Positions 49,568-60,357 are shown, numbered from the stretch's first letter. The stretch is 64,000 bases of DNA from Bifidobacterium erythrocebi (GCF_012932675.1 NZ_JAAIIF010000007.1:1-64000), one strand, 5' to 3'. Notes: generated by a model not told the origin, from the letters alone. Program-made: numbers and translations.

Positions 49568-52500
49568 ATGTACGAATGCCTGGATCTGTTTTCGGAACCC
49601 ACCAAAGCGTGGTTCGTCGGCGCGTTCGGTGCGCCCACCGAAGCGCAGCGCCAGGCATGGCCGGCCATCCGGTCGGGAGAGAACACGCTCGTCGTCGCGC
49701 CGACCGGTTCGGGAAAGACCTTGTGCGCGTTCCTTTCCGCAATCGATCGGCTGATGGCGGCCAAAGCGAAGCAAGCGCCTGAAGAAGAGCCCAAGGGCAG
49801 TAAATCAGGCGGGAAGGCTCACGGCGTCACGGTACTGTACATCTCGCCGCTGAAGGCCTTGGGCGTGGACGTCGCGAAAAATCTTGAAACGCCGCTGAAT
49901 GGCATTCGGGAGCAATACGCCGAACAGTACGGCAGGGCCCCGGAAATCACCGTCGCCACACGCAGCGGCGACACCACGCCGCAGGAACGCAGAAGAATCG
50001 TCAACCATCCGCCGGATATCCTCGTGACCACGCCGGAATCGTTGTTCCTGCTGCTCACCTCCAAAGCCAGGCGGATCCTGCGCGCCGTCGGAACTGTGAT
50101 CGTGGACGAGGTACATGCCGTGGCCGGTACCAAGCGTGGCGCGCATCTCGCCCTGAGCCTGGAACGGCTGGATAGGCTGACCGAACGCCCGGCGCAGCGT
50201 ATCGGACTGTCCGCCACGGTCAGTCCCGTCGGCGAGGTGGCGCGTTTTCTCGGCGGAGCGCAGCCGGTGCGCGTCGTCGACCCCGGCGTACGGCCGAACA
50301 TGGAGCTCAAGGTGGTCGAGCCGTTGGCGAACATGCTCGACACCAGCGCCACGGGAGGCTCGGTATGGCCAGCCATCGAGCGCAGCGTACTCGACCAGAT
50401 CCTTGCCCACACCACCACGCTGGTGTTTGTGAACTCCCGTGGGTTGGCGGAAAAACTCACCGCCCGGCTCAATGACCTGTATGCGGAACAGCAGGAATCG
50501 CAAGGCTGCGACCAGCCTGCGCAGGGCGATCGTGATGCCGGCTCTCCCGAAGGCCGTGAGAGGTTCGCAAGGCATTACGATTCCGTCGTCGGCTCGACCA
50601 CCATGCTCGTGGGTTTCCATCATGAGGGAAACGTCATCGCCATGGCGCACCACGGTTCCGTCTCCAAGGACCGGCGCAAGCAGATCGAGGAGGACCTGAA
50701 GCAAGGGCGCCTGCGCTGCGTCGTCGCCACATCCAGTCTGGAGCTCGGCATCGATATGGGTTCGGTCGATCTGGTGATCCAGATTGCGCCGCCGCTGTCC
50801 GTCTCATCCGGTCTGCAGCGGGTGGGCCGCGCCGACCATAAGGTCGGTGGGGTGTCCCACGCCTTGTTCTATCCGGTCACCCGCCAGCAGATCGTCGGCA
50901 TGGCCGCCAGCATCGAAAGCATGATGGCCACGGATCTTGAACCGCTGCATATGCCGAACAATCCGCTGGACGTTTTGGCCCAGCAGACCGTGGCGGCCGC
51001 CGCGATGGACGATCTCAACGTCGACGAATGGTACACGGAGGTGCGCCGGGCCGCGCCGTTCCGCGACCTGGACCGATCCGTCTTTGATTCGGTGATGGGT
51101 ATGATGACGGGCGCATACAATAGCGAGGATTTCTCCGCGTTCCGTCCGCCGCTGCAATACAACGAAGAGGCCGGAATCATCTCGGCGCGCCCGGGGGCGC
51201 AGCGGCTCGCGGTGACCAGCGGCGGCACCATTCCGGACCGAGGCATGTACACGGTGGTGCTGCCCGAGGGCGAAGCCGGCACCAGCCCGCGCAAGGTGGG
51301 CGAATTGGATGAGGAGATGGTGTACGAGTCGCGTGTCGGCGACGTGATCACCTTGGGTACTTCGTCCTGGCAGATTCAGGAGATCACCCGTGATCGGGTG
51401 GTCGTCGTTCCGGCTCCCGGGCGCACCGCGAGGCTGCCGTTCTGGCATGGCGACGGCGAGGGCCGCGATTACGGTTTCGGTCTTGCCCAAGGCAAGTTCC
51501 TCGCCGACATGGCAAAAGGACTGCGTACACAAGGTCAGAGCGCAAACGCTTCCGATGCGGAGGGCAATGCTCCGGAATTCGCCGAGGGCACCGTCGAACG
51601 CCTACAGCGCGATGGCCTTGATGACAACGCCGTCGGCAATATGGCGGCCATCATCGCCGAACAGCTGGAATCCACGCAGGCCATTCCGAGCGACAGGCAT
51701 GTGGTCGTCGAACGGTGTCGGGACGAAGGCGGCGACTGGCGTGTCATCATCCACGCGCCTTACGGCAGACGGGTGCATGCGCCATGGGCCATGGCCATCA
51801 CCGTAAGGATCCGGCAACGGTATGGTTTCGACTGTCAGGCGTACGCGGCGGACGACGGTATCGTCATGCGTCTGCCGGACGGATACGATGACCTGCCGAT
51901 CCGCGGACTGGTGCTGTTCGATGCGGACGAGCTGCAACGCATCATCGAAACGCAGATCGGTGAGACGGTGCTCTACATGGCGCGCTTCCGCGAATGCGCG
52001 GCGCGATCGCTGTTCCTGCCGCGAACAAGCCCCGGCAAACGCGTGCCGTTATGGCAGCAGCGGCTGAGGGCCGCCCAACTGCTGAACGCGGCCCGGACGC
52101 GAAAGAATTTCCCCCTGCTGCTGGAAACCGCGCGCGAATGCCTGCAGGACGTCTACGATCTGCCCGCGTTGCGCCAGGTCATGACCGGACTGAACGCCGG
52201 CACCATAGCCATGAGCGAGACGACCACCGAAACCCCGTCGCCCTTTGCGGAGAATCTGCTGTTCGGATTCGTCGGTTCCGTCATGTACCAGTACGACGTG
52301 CCACAGGCGGAACGCAGCAGCCAGCTGCTGTCCATGGACCCGGAAGTGCTCGAACGGCTGCTTGGCGGCACCGATATGTCGCGGCTGCTGGACGGCGAGG
52401 TGATCGCGCAGGTCGAGCGGGAGCTGGCCGGCAGGACCTTCTGGAACGACCTGCCGGCCGATGACGTGGCAGGCAGGGTGGCGCGGTATGCCAAGACGCA

Positions 52501-54223
52501 TGGGCCGTTCACCGCGGATCGCATGATCGCCGACCTGGGGGTTGACGCGGAGCAGGGCGTGCGACTGCTGAACGACATGCACGCGAAGGGCGAGCTGATG
52601 CGGGGGCATTTCAATGATGCCGCCGCGGAGTCGCAGGGAGATGCCAAGCCGGGAGAGTCGGACGGACAGGCATGCCAGTGGCTGCACCGCGAGGTCTTCC
52701 AACGTATCCGCGCGCGTTCGTTGGCTAAGGCCCGTAAGGCCATCAAGCCGGTCAGGCAGCGCGACTACCAGGCATTTCTGTTTGACCGGCAGGGCGTGGG
52801 GTCGGTCGGCGGCGAACGCCACCACGGCACGGATGGGCTTATGCGCGTAATCGAGCAGCTTGAAGGCGTGTACCTGAACGCATCGGTGTGGGAGTCGGCG
52901 GTGTTCCCCGCAAGGGTGAACGGCTACCAGCCGCAGATGCTCGACGAGCTGCTTGCCGAAGGCGATGTCGTATGGGTGGGGGAGAAAACCGGTGCCACTG
53001 CGGCCAAGGAACCTGGTCGAATCGCGTTCTACCCCGCCGATTCGCTGCTGTTGGATGGGCTAACAAACAATAGCTTCGATACTGGTGCAAGCTCCCGATC
53101 CGATTCGGAAGATGCCGTGGATTCAGGTGGAAGCATGTCCGACGATGACACGCTCAGCGTGCCGCAGGCGATCCTGCAGGCGTTGGACGGCGGGGGAGCG
53201 TTCCCCGCACGGCAGCTTTCCGCCGGTGCGAAGGAACTCTGGCAGAGCCACGCACCGGTGACTGTGGATATCGTCACCGGCGAACTGGTGTTCCCCTCAT
53301 GGGATGAACGCCAATTCGAGGAGGCGTTGTGGGCGCTGGCCTGGAACGGCCGGATCACCAACAGCTCCTTCGCGCCGGTCCGTGCCCTGGTTCGGGGAAA
53401 TGGCTCCAAGCCTCGCCAAAGCGCATCTCGAAGCGCATCGCGAAGGCGTGCTTCCATGCGTGTGCATGGTCACGTCGCAATTCCCGCATATATGACGGGC
53501 CTATGGTCCCTGGTCGGCCTCCCGCACGATCAGTACGACAACGACGGTGGTGTCGGACAGGCGGAAAGCCCGGAACAGCGGGCGGTCGCATTGGTCGAGG
53601 CGTTGCTGGACCGGTACGGCGTGGTGGCGTCGCCCCTGCTCGAAGGGGAACGCGTTGCCGGAGGATTCTCCGCGCTGTACCCAGTACTCGAACGCATGGA
53701 GCGGCACGGAACGGTAGTGCGTGGCATGTTCGTGGAGGGATTCGGCGCGGCCCAGTTCGCCGACGCCGCAACCGTGGATGCCCTACGCTCTCACGCGTGG
53801 GGCGACGGTCCGTGTGTGGCGCTGGATGCGACGGATCCCGCCAACCTGACGGGTGTGGCGATCGCATGGCCGCAGCCGTGCACTTCGGGCGAACAGGAAA
53901 CACCGCAGCTGCAGGGGAGCTCCAAGGCAGCGCATGGCATCACGCCCGCACGTCGCGCCGGTTGCCTGACCGTATTGGCACAAGGGATTCCAGTGCTGTT
54001 CGCCATGCCCCGCAGCCACAGGATTCTGGCGTTCACCGATGACGAGACGGCATTGAGACGTGCCTGCGGAGAGCTGGGCAACGTGCTGCGCAGACAGCCG
54101 AGCGGCAGCGTCACCTTCACCGAGATGAACGGCATGCCGTTGACGCGCCGGAACGGTTTTGTCCGGTTACTGCATGCAGGCGGGTTCACGCCATGCCCGC
54201 AGGGCATGCGACTGTACGGCTGA
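49568..54223 (+). CDS. lhr: ATP-dependent DNA helicase Lhr
   Basis: Giant SF2 helicase of 1,551 aa, close to the Lhr-Core plus Lhr-CTD layout of actinobacteria. Helicase core: VVAPTGSGKTLCAFLSA for Walker A, VIVDEVHAV for motif II, GLSATVSP for motif III, and STSLELGIDMGSVDLVIQ near residue 400, ending with QRVGRADHKVGG. A winged-helix (about 430-560) and beta-barrel domain follow, then a long C-terminal region. It unwinds RNA-DNA hybrids 3'-5' and is SOS- or mitomycin-linked in mycobacteria. The start at 49568 has no clear ribosome site. It lies 77 bases before sbcD, also a repair gene. Confidence 0.92.
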   Translation: MYECLDLFSEPTKAWFVGAFGAPTEAQRQAWPAIRSGENTLVVAPTGSGKTLCAFLSAIDRLMAAKAKQAPEEEPKGSKSGGKAHGVTVLYISPLKALGVDVAKNLETPLNGIREQYAEQYGRAPEITVATRSGDTTPQERRRIVNHPPDILVTTPESLFLLLTSKARRILRAVGTVIVDEVHAVAGTKRGAHLALSLERLDRLTERPAQRIGLSATVSPVGEVARFLGGAQPVRVVDPGVRPNMELKVVEPLANMLDTSATGGSVWPAIERSVLDQILAHTTTLVFVNSRGLAEKLTARLNDLYAEQQESQGCDQPAQGDRDAGSPEGRERFARHYDSVVGSTTMLVGFHHEGNVIAMAHHGSVSKDRRKQIEEDLKQGRLRCVVATSSLELGIDMGSVDLVIQIAPPLSVSSGLQRVGRADHKVGGVSHALFYPVTRQQIVGMAASIESMMATDLEPLHMPNNPLDVLAQQTVAAAAMDDLNVDEWYTEVRRAAPFRDLDRSVFDSVMGMMTGAYNSEDFSAFRPPLQYNEEAGIISARPGAQRLAVTSGGTIPDRGMYTVVLPEGEAGTSPRKVGELDEEMVYESRVGDVITLGTSSWQIQEITRDRVVVVPAPGRTARLPFWHGDGEGRDYGFGLAQGKFLADMAKGLRTQGQSANASDAEGNAPEFAEGTVERLQRDGLDDNAVGNMAAIIAEQLESTQAIPSDRHVVVERCRDEGGDWRVIIHAPYGRRVHAPWAMAITVRIRQRYGFDCQAYAADDGIVMRLPDGYDDLPIRGLVLFDADELQRIIETQIGETVLYMARFRECAARSLFLPRTSPGKRVPLWQQRLRAAQLLNAARTRKNFPLLLETARECLQDVYDLPALRQVMTGLNAGTIAMSETTTETPSPFAENLLFGFVGSVMYQYDVPQAERSSQLLSMDPEVLERLLGGTDMSRLLDGEVIAQVERELAGRTFWNDLPADDVAGRVARYAKTHGPFTADRMIADLGVDAEQGVRLLNDMHAKGELMRGHFNDAAAESQGDAKPGESDGQACQWLHREVFQRIRARSLAKARKAIKPVRQRDYQAFLFDRQGVGSVGGERHHGTDGLMRVIEQLEGVYLNASVWESAVFPARVNGYQPQMLDELLAEGDVVWVGEKTGATAAKEPGRIAFYPADSLLLDGLTNNSFDTGASSRSDSEDAVDSGGSMSDDDTLSVPQAILQALDGGGAFPARQLSAGAKELWQSHAPVTVDIVTGELVFPSWDERQFEEALWALAWNGRITNSSFAPVRALVRGNGSKPRQSASRSASRRRASMRVHGHVAIPAYMTGLWSLVGLPHDQYDNDGGVGQAESPEQRAVALVEALLDRYGVVASPLLEGERVAGGFSALYPVLERMERHGTVVRGMFVEGFGAAQFADAATVDALRSHAWGDGPCVALDATDPANLTGVAIAWPQPCTSGEQETPQLQGSSKAAHGITPARRAGCLTVLAQGIPVLFAMPRSHRILAFTDDETALRRACGELGNVLRRQPSGSVTFTEMNGMPLTRRNGFVRLLHAGGFTPCPQGMRLYG

Positions 54224-54300
54224 GCCGAAACCGCCCGGCGGCTGAGCCGAAACCGCTGGCATAGGATTTTAGGAAAACGGAATCTGGAAGGAAACGAACG

Positions 54301-55722
54301 ATGCGGGTATTGCATACATCCGACTGGCATATCGGCAGACGATTCAAAGGCATCGATCTGCTCGAATGGCAACGCAAGGCGCTGGAATGGCTTATCGGCA
54401 TCATCGGCAGCGAACAGGTGGACGTGCTGTGCGTGGCGGGCGATGTCTACGATTCGCCACGTCCCTCGACCGAAGCAGTGCGCCTGTTCAACGGGATCTT
54501 CGCGACTCTCGGCAACATGGAGGTCAACGGGCATCCGTTGGAGATCATCTTCACGCCCGGAAACCACGATTCCGCGGATCGGCTCGGCACCGGTGCCGCA
54601 CTGATGCGCCCGAACGTTCACATGCGCTGCGATATCGAGGCCATCGGCGAGCCGGTGGTCGTCACCGTGGGTGGCGAGAAACTTGCCGTATACGCGCTGC
54701 CATATCTCGACCCCGACCTGTCGCGCCCGGTGCTGCAGGGCATGCTTGACGGGCGGGATGGCCCGCTGTGCGCATACGATGAGCAGGAACGTGACGAGGA
54801 TGGCCATGTCCATATCGCGCGCTCGCACGAGGGCGTGATGAAGGCCGCCATGCAATGCGTGGTCAACGATCTGGCGAAACGCCGCGCCGAGAACCCTGCG
54901 CTGGCCGCGATCCTCATGGCACATGCCTTCGTATCCGGCGCACAGCCCAGCGACTCGGAGCGCAACATCAGCGTGGGCGGCGTGGACAGCGTGCCTGCGG
55001 CATTGTTTGCGAACAGCGGGCTCGACTATCTCGCCCTGGGGCATCTGCACAGGCCGCAGAACCTTACCATCGCGCAGCTGGACCGCAGCGAATCCATCTT
55101 CCATGAATCCCGCACCCCGCAGGCAAGATACAGCGGTTCGCTCCTGGCATACTCGTTCTCCGAAGCCCGCACGCCGCCGGCGGTCGGTAACGGCAAAAGC
55201 GTGGTGCTGCTCGATCTGGACGCCGCACGCGCCGCTGAAACCGGTGGCAACGCGGTGCGCGCCATCCGCACGCTTGATGTGCAATCCGGGGAGCCGGCGT
55301 TCGTGCAGATCGACGGCACGCTGGACGAGGTGCTCGGGCCGCTTGCCGACGAATACGGCGAGGACTGGGTGTCCATCACCATCCGACTGTCGGAATACCC
55401 GCACGGGCTGTACCAGCGGATCGACGCGAAATACGCGCACGCCCTGGAGAAGAACCCCGTGTATACGGTTAGGGACGCATCGGCCGCCCGCACCATGGCG
55501 GATATGCGCACTGCCACCGACGAAATGGACGTGCTGACCGGATTCGTCAGATATTCGCTCGGCCGCGAAGCACGCGACGATGAGCGAAGCGTATTGGCCA
55601 AGGCCGTGGAGGCGGTCCGGTCGCAAGGTACGGAACATGCCGGCGGAACAGGAACGAGAGAACAGACGAAGCCAGCCAGGGGCATTGCCGGCATGCAGCA
55701 GAAGGAAGGCAGGGAACGATGA
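54301..55722 (+). CDS. sbcD: Exonuclease SbcCD subunit D
   Basis: Mre11-type nuclease of 473 aa that trims hairpins and DNA ends with SbcC. Metal-binding motifs: HTSDWHIGR (start), VAGDVYDSPRPS, FTPGNHDSADRLG, LMAHAFVSG and LALGHLHRPQ. The C-terminal capping domain for SbcC is about residues 340-460. AAGGAAACGAACG precedes the ATG. Its last four bases ATGA overlap the sbcC start, coupling the two genes. Usual length for actinobacterial SbcD is about 385-400 aa; this one carries a longer C-terminus. Confidence 0.94.
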   Translation: MRVLHTSDWHIGRRFKGIDLLEWQRKALEWLIGIIGSEQVDVLCVAGDVYDSPRPSTEAVRLFNGIFATLGNMEVNGHPLEIIFTPGNHDSADRLGTGAALMRPNVHMRCDIEAIGEPVVVTVGGEKLAVYALPYLDPDLSRPVLQGMLDGRDGPLCAYDEQERDEDGHVHIARSHEGVMKAAMQCVVNDLAKRRAENPALAAILMAHAFVSGAQPSDSERNISVGGVDSVPAALFANSGLDYLALGHLHRPQNLTIAQLDRSESIFHESRTPQARYSGSLLAYSFSEARTPPAVGNGKSVVLLDLDAARAAETGGNAVRAIRTLDVQSGEPAFVQIDGTLDEVLGPLADEYGEDWVSITIRLSEYPHGLYQRIDAKYAHALEKNPVYTVRDASAARTMADMRTATDEMDVLTGFVRYSLGREARDDERSVLAKAVEAVRSQGTEHAGGTGTREQTKPARGIAGMQQKEGRER

Positions 55723-58700
55723 GACTGATCGGATTGAAATTCCAAGGCGTAGGACCATACAAAGGCGAATTCTCAATCGACTTCGCCGCGCTCACGCGCT
55801 CGCACATGTTCCTGATCGACGGCGAGACGGGTGCCGGCAAGACCACGATTCTCGACTGCATCACGTTCGCACTGTACGGCAGCATCTCCGGCAACGCCGA
55901 CGGGCGTACGGGTGCCGGCGACAAACAGAGGCTGCGTTCCCGATTCCTCGACGGCACGTCGGAGAAAACGTATGTAAGCCTGATCTTCGAGGAAGGCGGC
56001 CACTACTACAAGGTGTACCGTTCGCCGGAATATCTGCGTCTGAAGGCCCGTGGCGAGGGCCGCACCTCCGAAAGCCCCAAGGCGAACATGATGAGGGTCG
56101 CCGGCGACTACGAGGCTGCATTCCGTTCGCTTACGGCCACCGTGCCGCAAGACCGTGCCGGCAGGGAGGCGGAGCGTTACTACGAGTTCTTCGACATGCC
56201 CGGCCATGCGGAGGCCATCACCTCCAGGGTGAGCGAGGTGTCCGTCGAGGTGATCAGGCTGCTTGGGCTGAACCGCAGCCAGTTTTCCAAGACCATCATG
56301 CTCGCGCAGGGGCAATTCGCGCAGTTCCTGCGGATGAAGCCGGAACAGCGCACCGAACTGGTCAAGGACCTGTTCTCCGCGCAGGAGTACGAGGATATCC
56401 AGAATCAGCTGAACGCCATGCGTCAGCAATACGGCAGGCGGGTCGACGATCAGCGCGGCAGCTTGGTCTCCGTTATCCGCACCAATCAGGAGAACGCCGC
56501 ACGTATCCGCGAGGCGCTGGAATCCTATCGTCACGATGACGCAGAACCGTACGATTCCGTCGGACCGGCTGATGCCGTGGCGCACGATACGGGTGCCGCA
56601 CCAGGGACTGAACAAGGGGCCGTATCGGCTACCGACGACGCCCGATGGGCTTTGAACGCGTCGGGGGATGTGGACGAACCGGCCCACAGCGCCGACGAGA
56701 TCGTGGCACAGCTGCAGGCGACGGCGGATGCCACGCAGCAGGCTGCGCAGGCACTGCTCGACGCTGCGCAAACGCGCTACGAGAGCACGGACAAGGATTG
56801 GCAGGCGGCACAGCTCAGGAACACTACCGCCAGCGCGATGCGCAAGGCGCAGCAGGATCTTCAGACGGCCCAAAACCGAGCGGCACAACTGGACGATCTT
56901 GAACCGGGCATCGAACGCGACGCCCGACGCGTGGAACTGGCCGTACAGGCAAACCCCATCGTGGAACTCATACGCAACCGTGCACATCAGGATGCGCTGA
57001 TCGCGGACAACAACCGGCGGCTTGAACTCCAACAGGACGAACTGGAACGCTATGAAAGCCGGGAAGAGCTCGAACACCGCCATGCACAGGCATTGCAGGC
57101 GGCCGGCGGCGCGCAGGCTGCCGAACACGAATTGAGCATCGCGCGCGCCCACGCCGATCTCGTCGTACAGGCCCGGCAGGCGAAGCAGGCGGAACAGCAG
57201 GCCGAACAGACCATGCGGCAACGCCAGGGGAGCATGGACGAAGCGCAGCGCAGGCTCGCGCAGCTGCCCAAGGAAGACCTGCTCACGCAGCGATTGGAGG
57301 AGATCGCGGCCGCACTGGGCGCGCAGGGCCAGCTCTCCGACGCCATCGACCGGGCACGGGAACGGCTGCTGCATGCGCGGCGCCACGAGGCATTGCTGAC
57401 CAAACACGACGATGCCGAAGCCAGAGTCGCAGCCCTGGAACGTTCCCGCGATGACGCCGTTGCAGCATGGGAGGAAGCCGAACACCGGTTGCAGACCGCC
57501 GGAGCCGCGCAATACGCGCAGATGCTGCACGACAACGAACCGTGTCCGGTGTGCGGCAGCAGGCAGCATCCCGATCCCGCCAGCAGACCAGCCGACGTGC
57601 CGTCCAAGGCGAGCGTCGACGCGCTCAAGGCCCAAGCGCGGCAACGTGCCGAGGAACTGAACGAGGCGCGCATCGCACTGGCCAAACTGGAACGCGACAT
57701 CGAAGCGGAGGCAAAGGCCAGCGGCGGGTGCGGCGTGCAGGACGCCGAAACCATGCTTACCGAAGCGCAGCAGGCCCTGGACGAGCTCAAACCGTTGAAC
57801 GAGGAACGCAAGACGCTACGAGCGCAGCAGGAACGGCTTCGCGAAGCCACCGGCGCGGCGGAACAGACGAAGCAGGCGTTCGCGGCGGCACAGGCGGCGC
57901 TTGCGCTGGCCGGAAAGGAGGCGCGCAACGCCGCCGAAAGGGCAAAAGACCTTACGGAGCATAGCGTGGCGCAGGAACGCGAACGGGCCGAGCGGCACCT
58001 TGCCGAGGCACAACACCAACGGCAATACGCGCGGCAGCTCCAGCAGCGCCTCGAACAGCGCGACGCCATCGCATCGCACATCACCGAGCTCACCGCGCGC
58101 AGCGCCGCACTTGCCCAGCAGCGCGACGACATCACGCAGGCATTGCGCGCAAAACTTGCGGCAAGCGCATTCGCAGGGCCCGACGACGCACGTAGCGCGG
58201 CGTTGAGCGAACAGGACATACAGCTGCTCAGACGCCGTATCGACGAATACCGGCAGAACCGTGCGGCGGCGTTGAGCGAACTGGAACGCGCAGGAAAGGA
58301 ACTCGACAAGCAGCAGCACGCCTGGGAAGCCATCGGCAACGGATACGACCCCGACCACACCGCAGAAACCTTGAAGGTGGCAGGCGAACGGCGAGACGAC
58401 GCCATGCGCGCGCACAACGCCGCGGCAACGCTCGACGCCGAACGCGAACGCCACGCACACGAACTGCATGCCGCCGCAGCCGTTTGGCAACAGGGCATGA
58501 CGTCCTACGCGCCGATCCGCACCATGGCGTTGCTCGCCATGGGGGACAAGAACTCGCCCGCGACGAACAAGGTGTCGCTCATCACCTACGCCGTCACCGA
58601 ACGCTTCCGCGATGTGCTCGACCGTGCCAACGAACTGCTCAAGGACATCCGCGGCGGCATCTACGAACTGCGGCTCGGCGACCATGAGGGGCGCGCCGGC

Positions 58701-59060
58701 GGCAAGACGGGACTGCCCATCGAAGTGTTCGACCGGCGTACCGACCTCGCCACCGAGCCCAGCACCCTATCCGGCGGCGAGACGTTCTTCGTCTCCCTGG
58801 CCCTCGCGCTGGCGCTCGCGGATGTCATCCAGGCCGAAAACGGCGGCATCTCCATGGACACGCTGTTCATCGACGAGGGGTTCGGCACGTTGTCCGACGA
58901 ATTCCTGGACGATGTGATGGACGTGCTGCGTGGTATCGCCCGCACCCGCGACATCGGCATCATCTCCCATGTCGGGCAGCTGAAGGGGCAGATTGCGGAG
59001 CGGATCACCGTGGAACGTGTCAGCGAGAACGCGGAAAGCAGACTCACGGTGACGATCTGA
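55719..59060 (+). CDS. sbcC: Exonuclease SbcCD subunit C
   Basis: Rad50-type SMC-like ATPase of 1,113 aa. N-terminal Walker A lies near residue 30 (GETGAGKTT in FLIDGETGAGKTTILDCITF). Two long coiled coils (about residues 180-520 and 650-950, rich in Gln, Ala, Arg and Glu) flank the zinc hook CPVC at residues 609-612. The C-terminal ATPase has LSGGETFFVSLALALALAD and FIDEGFGTLSDEFLDD. With SbcD it opens hairpins and cruciforms. The ATG at 55719 overlaps the sbcD stop by four bases (ATGA). Confidence 0.95.
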   Translation: MRLIGLKFQGVGPYKGEFSIDFAALTRSHMFLIDGETGAGKTTILDCITFALYGSISGNADGRTGAGDKQRLRSRFLDGTSEKTYVSLIFEEGGHYYKVYRSPEYLRLKARGEGRTSESPKANMMRVAGDYEAAFRSLTATVPQDRAGREAERYYEFFDMPGHAEAITSRVSEVSVEVIRLLGLNRSQFSKTIMLAQGQFAQFLRMKPEQRTELVKDLFSAQEYEDIQNQLNAMRQQYGRRVDDQRGSLVSVIRTNQENAARIREALESYRHDDAEPYDSVGPADAVAHDTGAAPGTEQGAVSATDDARWALNASGDVDEPAHSADEIVAQLQATADATQQAAQALLDAAQTRYESTDKDWQAAQLRNTTASAMRKAQQDLQTAQNRAAQLDDLEPGIERDARRVELAVQANPIVELIRNRAHQDALIADNNRRLELQQDELERYESREELEHRHAQALQAAGGAQAAEHELSIARAHADLVVQARQAKQAEQQAEQTMRQRQGSMDEAQRRLAQLPKEDLLTQRLEEIAAALGAQGQLSDAIDRARERLLHARRHEALLTKHDDAEARVAALERSRDDAVAAWEEAEHRLQTAGAAQYAQMLHDNEPCPVCGSRQHPDPASRPADVPSKASVDALKAQARQRAEELNEARIALAKLERDIEAEAKASGGCGVQDAETMLTEAQQALDELKPLNEERKTLRAQQERLREATGAAEQTKQAFAAAQAALALAGKEARNAAERAKDLTEHSVAQERERAERHLAEAQHQRQYARQLQQRLEQRDAIASHITELTARSAALAQQRDDITQALRAKLAASAFAGPDDARSAALSEQDIQLLRRRIDEYRQNRAAALSELERAGKELDKQQHAWEAIGNGYDPDHTAETLKVAGERRDDAMRAHNAAATLDAERERHAHELHAAAAVWQQGMTSYAPIRTMALLAMGDKNSPATNKVSLITYAVTERFRDVLDRANELLKDIRGGIYELRLGDHEGRAGGKTGLPIEVFDRRTDLATEPSTLSGGETFFVSLALALALADVIQAENGGISMDTLFIDEGFGTLSDEFLDDVMDVLRGIARTRDIGIISHVGQLKGQIAERITVERVSENAESRLTVTI

Positions 59061-59090
59061 TGCACGGTCTGAGCCGATATGGACTGGCAT

Positions 59091-59122
59091 GGTCGGGTGG
59101 CGGACTTATACGCCACCCGACC
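59091..59122. terminator. Terminator after sbcC
   Basis: GGTCGGGTGGCG (59091-59102) pairs perfectly with CGCCACCCGACC (59111-59122), 8-base loop, 30 bases after the sbcC stop. Confidence 0.7.
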
Positions 59123-59262
59123 GTCCATGTCGCCCGGCCGGATGGTTCACCCATTGAAATAAGCGGTAAGGCGTTGCGGCGATTGGATTTTCAGCCTCTG
59201 CGGGAACGTGCCAAAGCGGCCTGCTCGTGTGGGGGAAATGGCAATTGGGCGGGTGAGCTACT

Positions 59263-60276
59263 ATGCTGAAGCGCATGCTTGAAGAGAGTGAAGAGCACGA
59301 ACAGATGCCCGAACCGATTCGGGAACGATTACGCTCATTGAAGGAATCGCAGGCGCCCATTGTCGTCGTCGGCTCGATGAACGCCGATTACACGGTCGCG
59401 GCAAAGCATTTGCCGGCACCTGGGGAGACCGTCAGCGGCGGCAATCTGAGGATCCTGCCCGGCGGCAAGGGATCCAACCAGGCTTCGGCGGCCGCACGGC
59501 TCGGCGCGCAGGTCTGCATGCTGGGTGCCGTGGGCGAGGACGATAACGCGAACTTCCTGCTGCACAAACTGGACGAGGCCGGTGTCGACACCGCCGAGAT
59601 CCTGCACGAGGAAGGCGTGAGCGGCACCACCATCATCACGGTCGACCCCGATGGCAGAAACACCATCGTGTATTCGCCCGGTTCGAACGCGAAGGTCAGC
59701 GCCGGCTACGTGCAGTCGCATCAGGATGTGATCGCCGAGGCCAAGGTGCTGGGTCTGTGCCTGGAAAGCCCGCTGGCCACGGTCATCGCCGCGGCCGAGA
59801 CCGGTCATGAGGCCGGAGTCACGGTGCTGCTGAACGATTCGCCGTTCGTCGACGAGCTGCCGCACGAGCTCATCGAGGCCGTCGATATTCTGCTGGTCAG
59901 CCAGCATGAGGTGGCCCAGTTGCTGGGCATGCCCGACGAGGACGTGTCCACCATCGACTGGTTCGAGGCGGTGTCCAGGTTCGCGGATTACGGCTTCGAC
60001 CGCGTCGTGGTCACGCTCGGTGCCTCCGGATCGATCGTGATCGAGGACGGCAACTGGCATCGCGTGTCCGCAGTGCAGGTCAAGTCCGTGGACAACACCG
60101 GCTGCATCGATTCCTTCATGGGAACCGTGCTCGCCGGCCTTGCGGCGGGGTATACGCTGCTGCAATCCGCGCAGATGGGTTCCTACGTCTCCGCGTACGC
60201 GTCCACCAAGCTGGGTGCCCAGTCCGCATACGGCTCCGTTTCCGAAGTGGTCGACTATTTCAGTGACGGCGAGTAG
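59263..60276 (+). CDS. rbsK: PfkB-family sugar kinase (ribokinase-like)
   Basis: A 337-aa PfkB kinase that resembles ribokinase. The N-terminus has about 30 charged residues, then IVVVGSMNADYTVAAKHLPA and GGKGSNQASAAARLGA (substrate motif). The C-terminal catalytic signature, normally (N/D)TTGAGDAF, reads DNTGCIDSF at residues 277-285: the catalytic Asp283 remains but the Gly of the anion hole is Ile and the Ala is Cys. Reaction expected: ATP-dependent phosphorylation of ribose or a related sugar, but the altered anion hole makes activity uncertain. GGGCGGGTGAGC precedes the start. Monocistronic. The gene name is tentative. Confidence 0.75.
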   Translation: MLKRMLEESEEHEQMPEPIRERLRSLKESQAPIVVVGSMNADYTVAAKHLPAPGETVSGGNLRILPGGKGSNQASAAARLGAQVCMLGAVGEDDNANFLLHKLDEAGVDTAEILHEEGVSGTTIITVDPDGRNTIVYSPGSNAKVSAGYVQSHQDVIAEAKVLGLCLESPLATVIAAAETGHEAGVTVLLNDSPFVDELPHELIEAVDILLVSQHEVAQLLGMPDEDVSTIDWFEAVSRFADYGFDRVVVTLGASGSIVIEDGNWHRVSAVQVKSVDNTGCIDSFMGTVLAGLAAGYTLLQSAQMGSYVSAYASTKLGAQSAYGSVSEVVDYFSDGE

Positions 60277-60321
60277 TACAACGAAGCGTTATCGATAACC
60301 GATAATCACTGATCATAGGCA

Positions 60322-60357
60322 ATCGGGCCCTTCTGCCAATCGGCGGAAGGGCCCGAT
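60322..60357. terminator. Terminator between convergent rbsK and parC
   Basis: ATCGGGCCCTTCTGCC (60322-60337) pairs with GGCGGAAGGGCCCGAT (60342-60357), one G-U pair, AATC loop. Confidence 0.8.
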
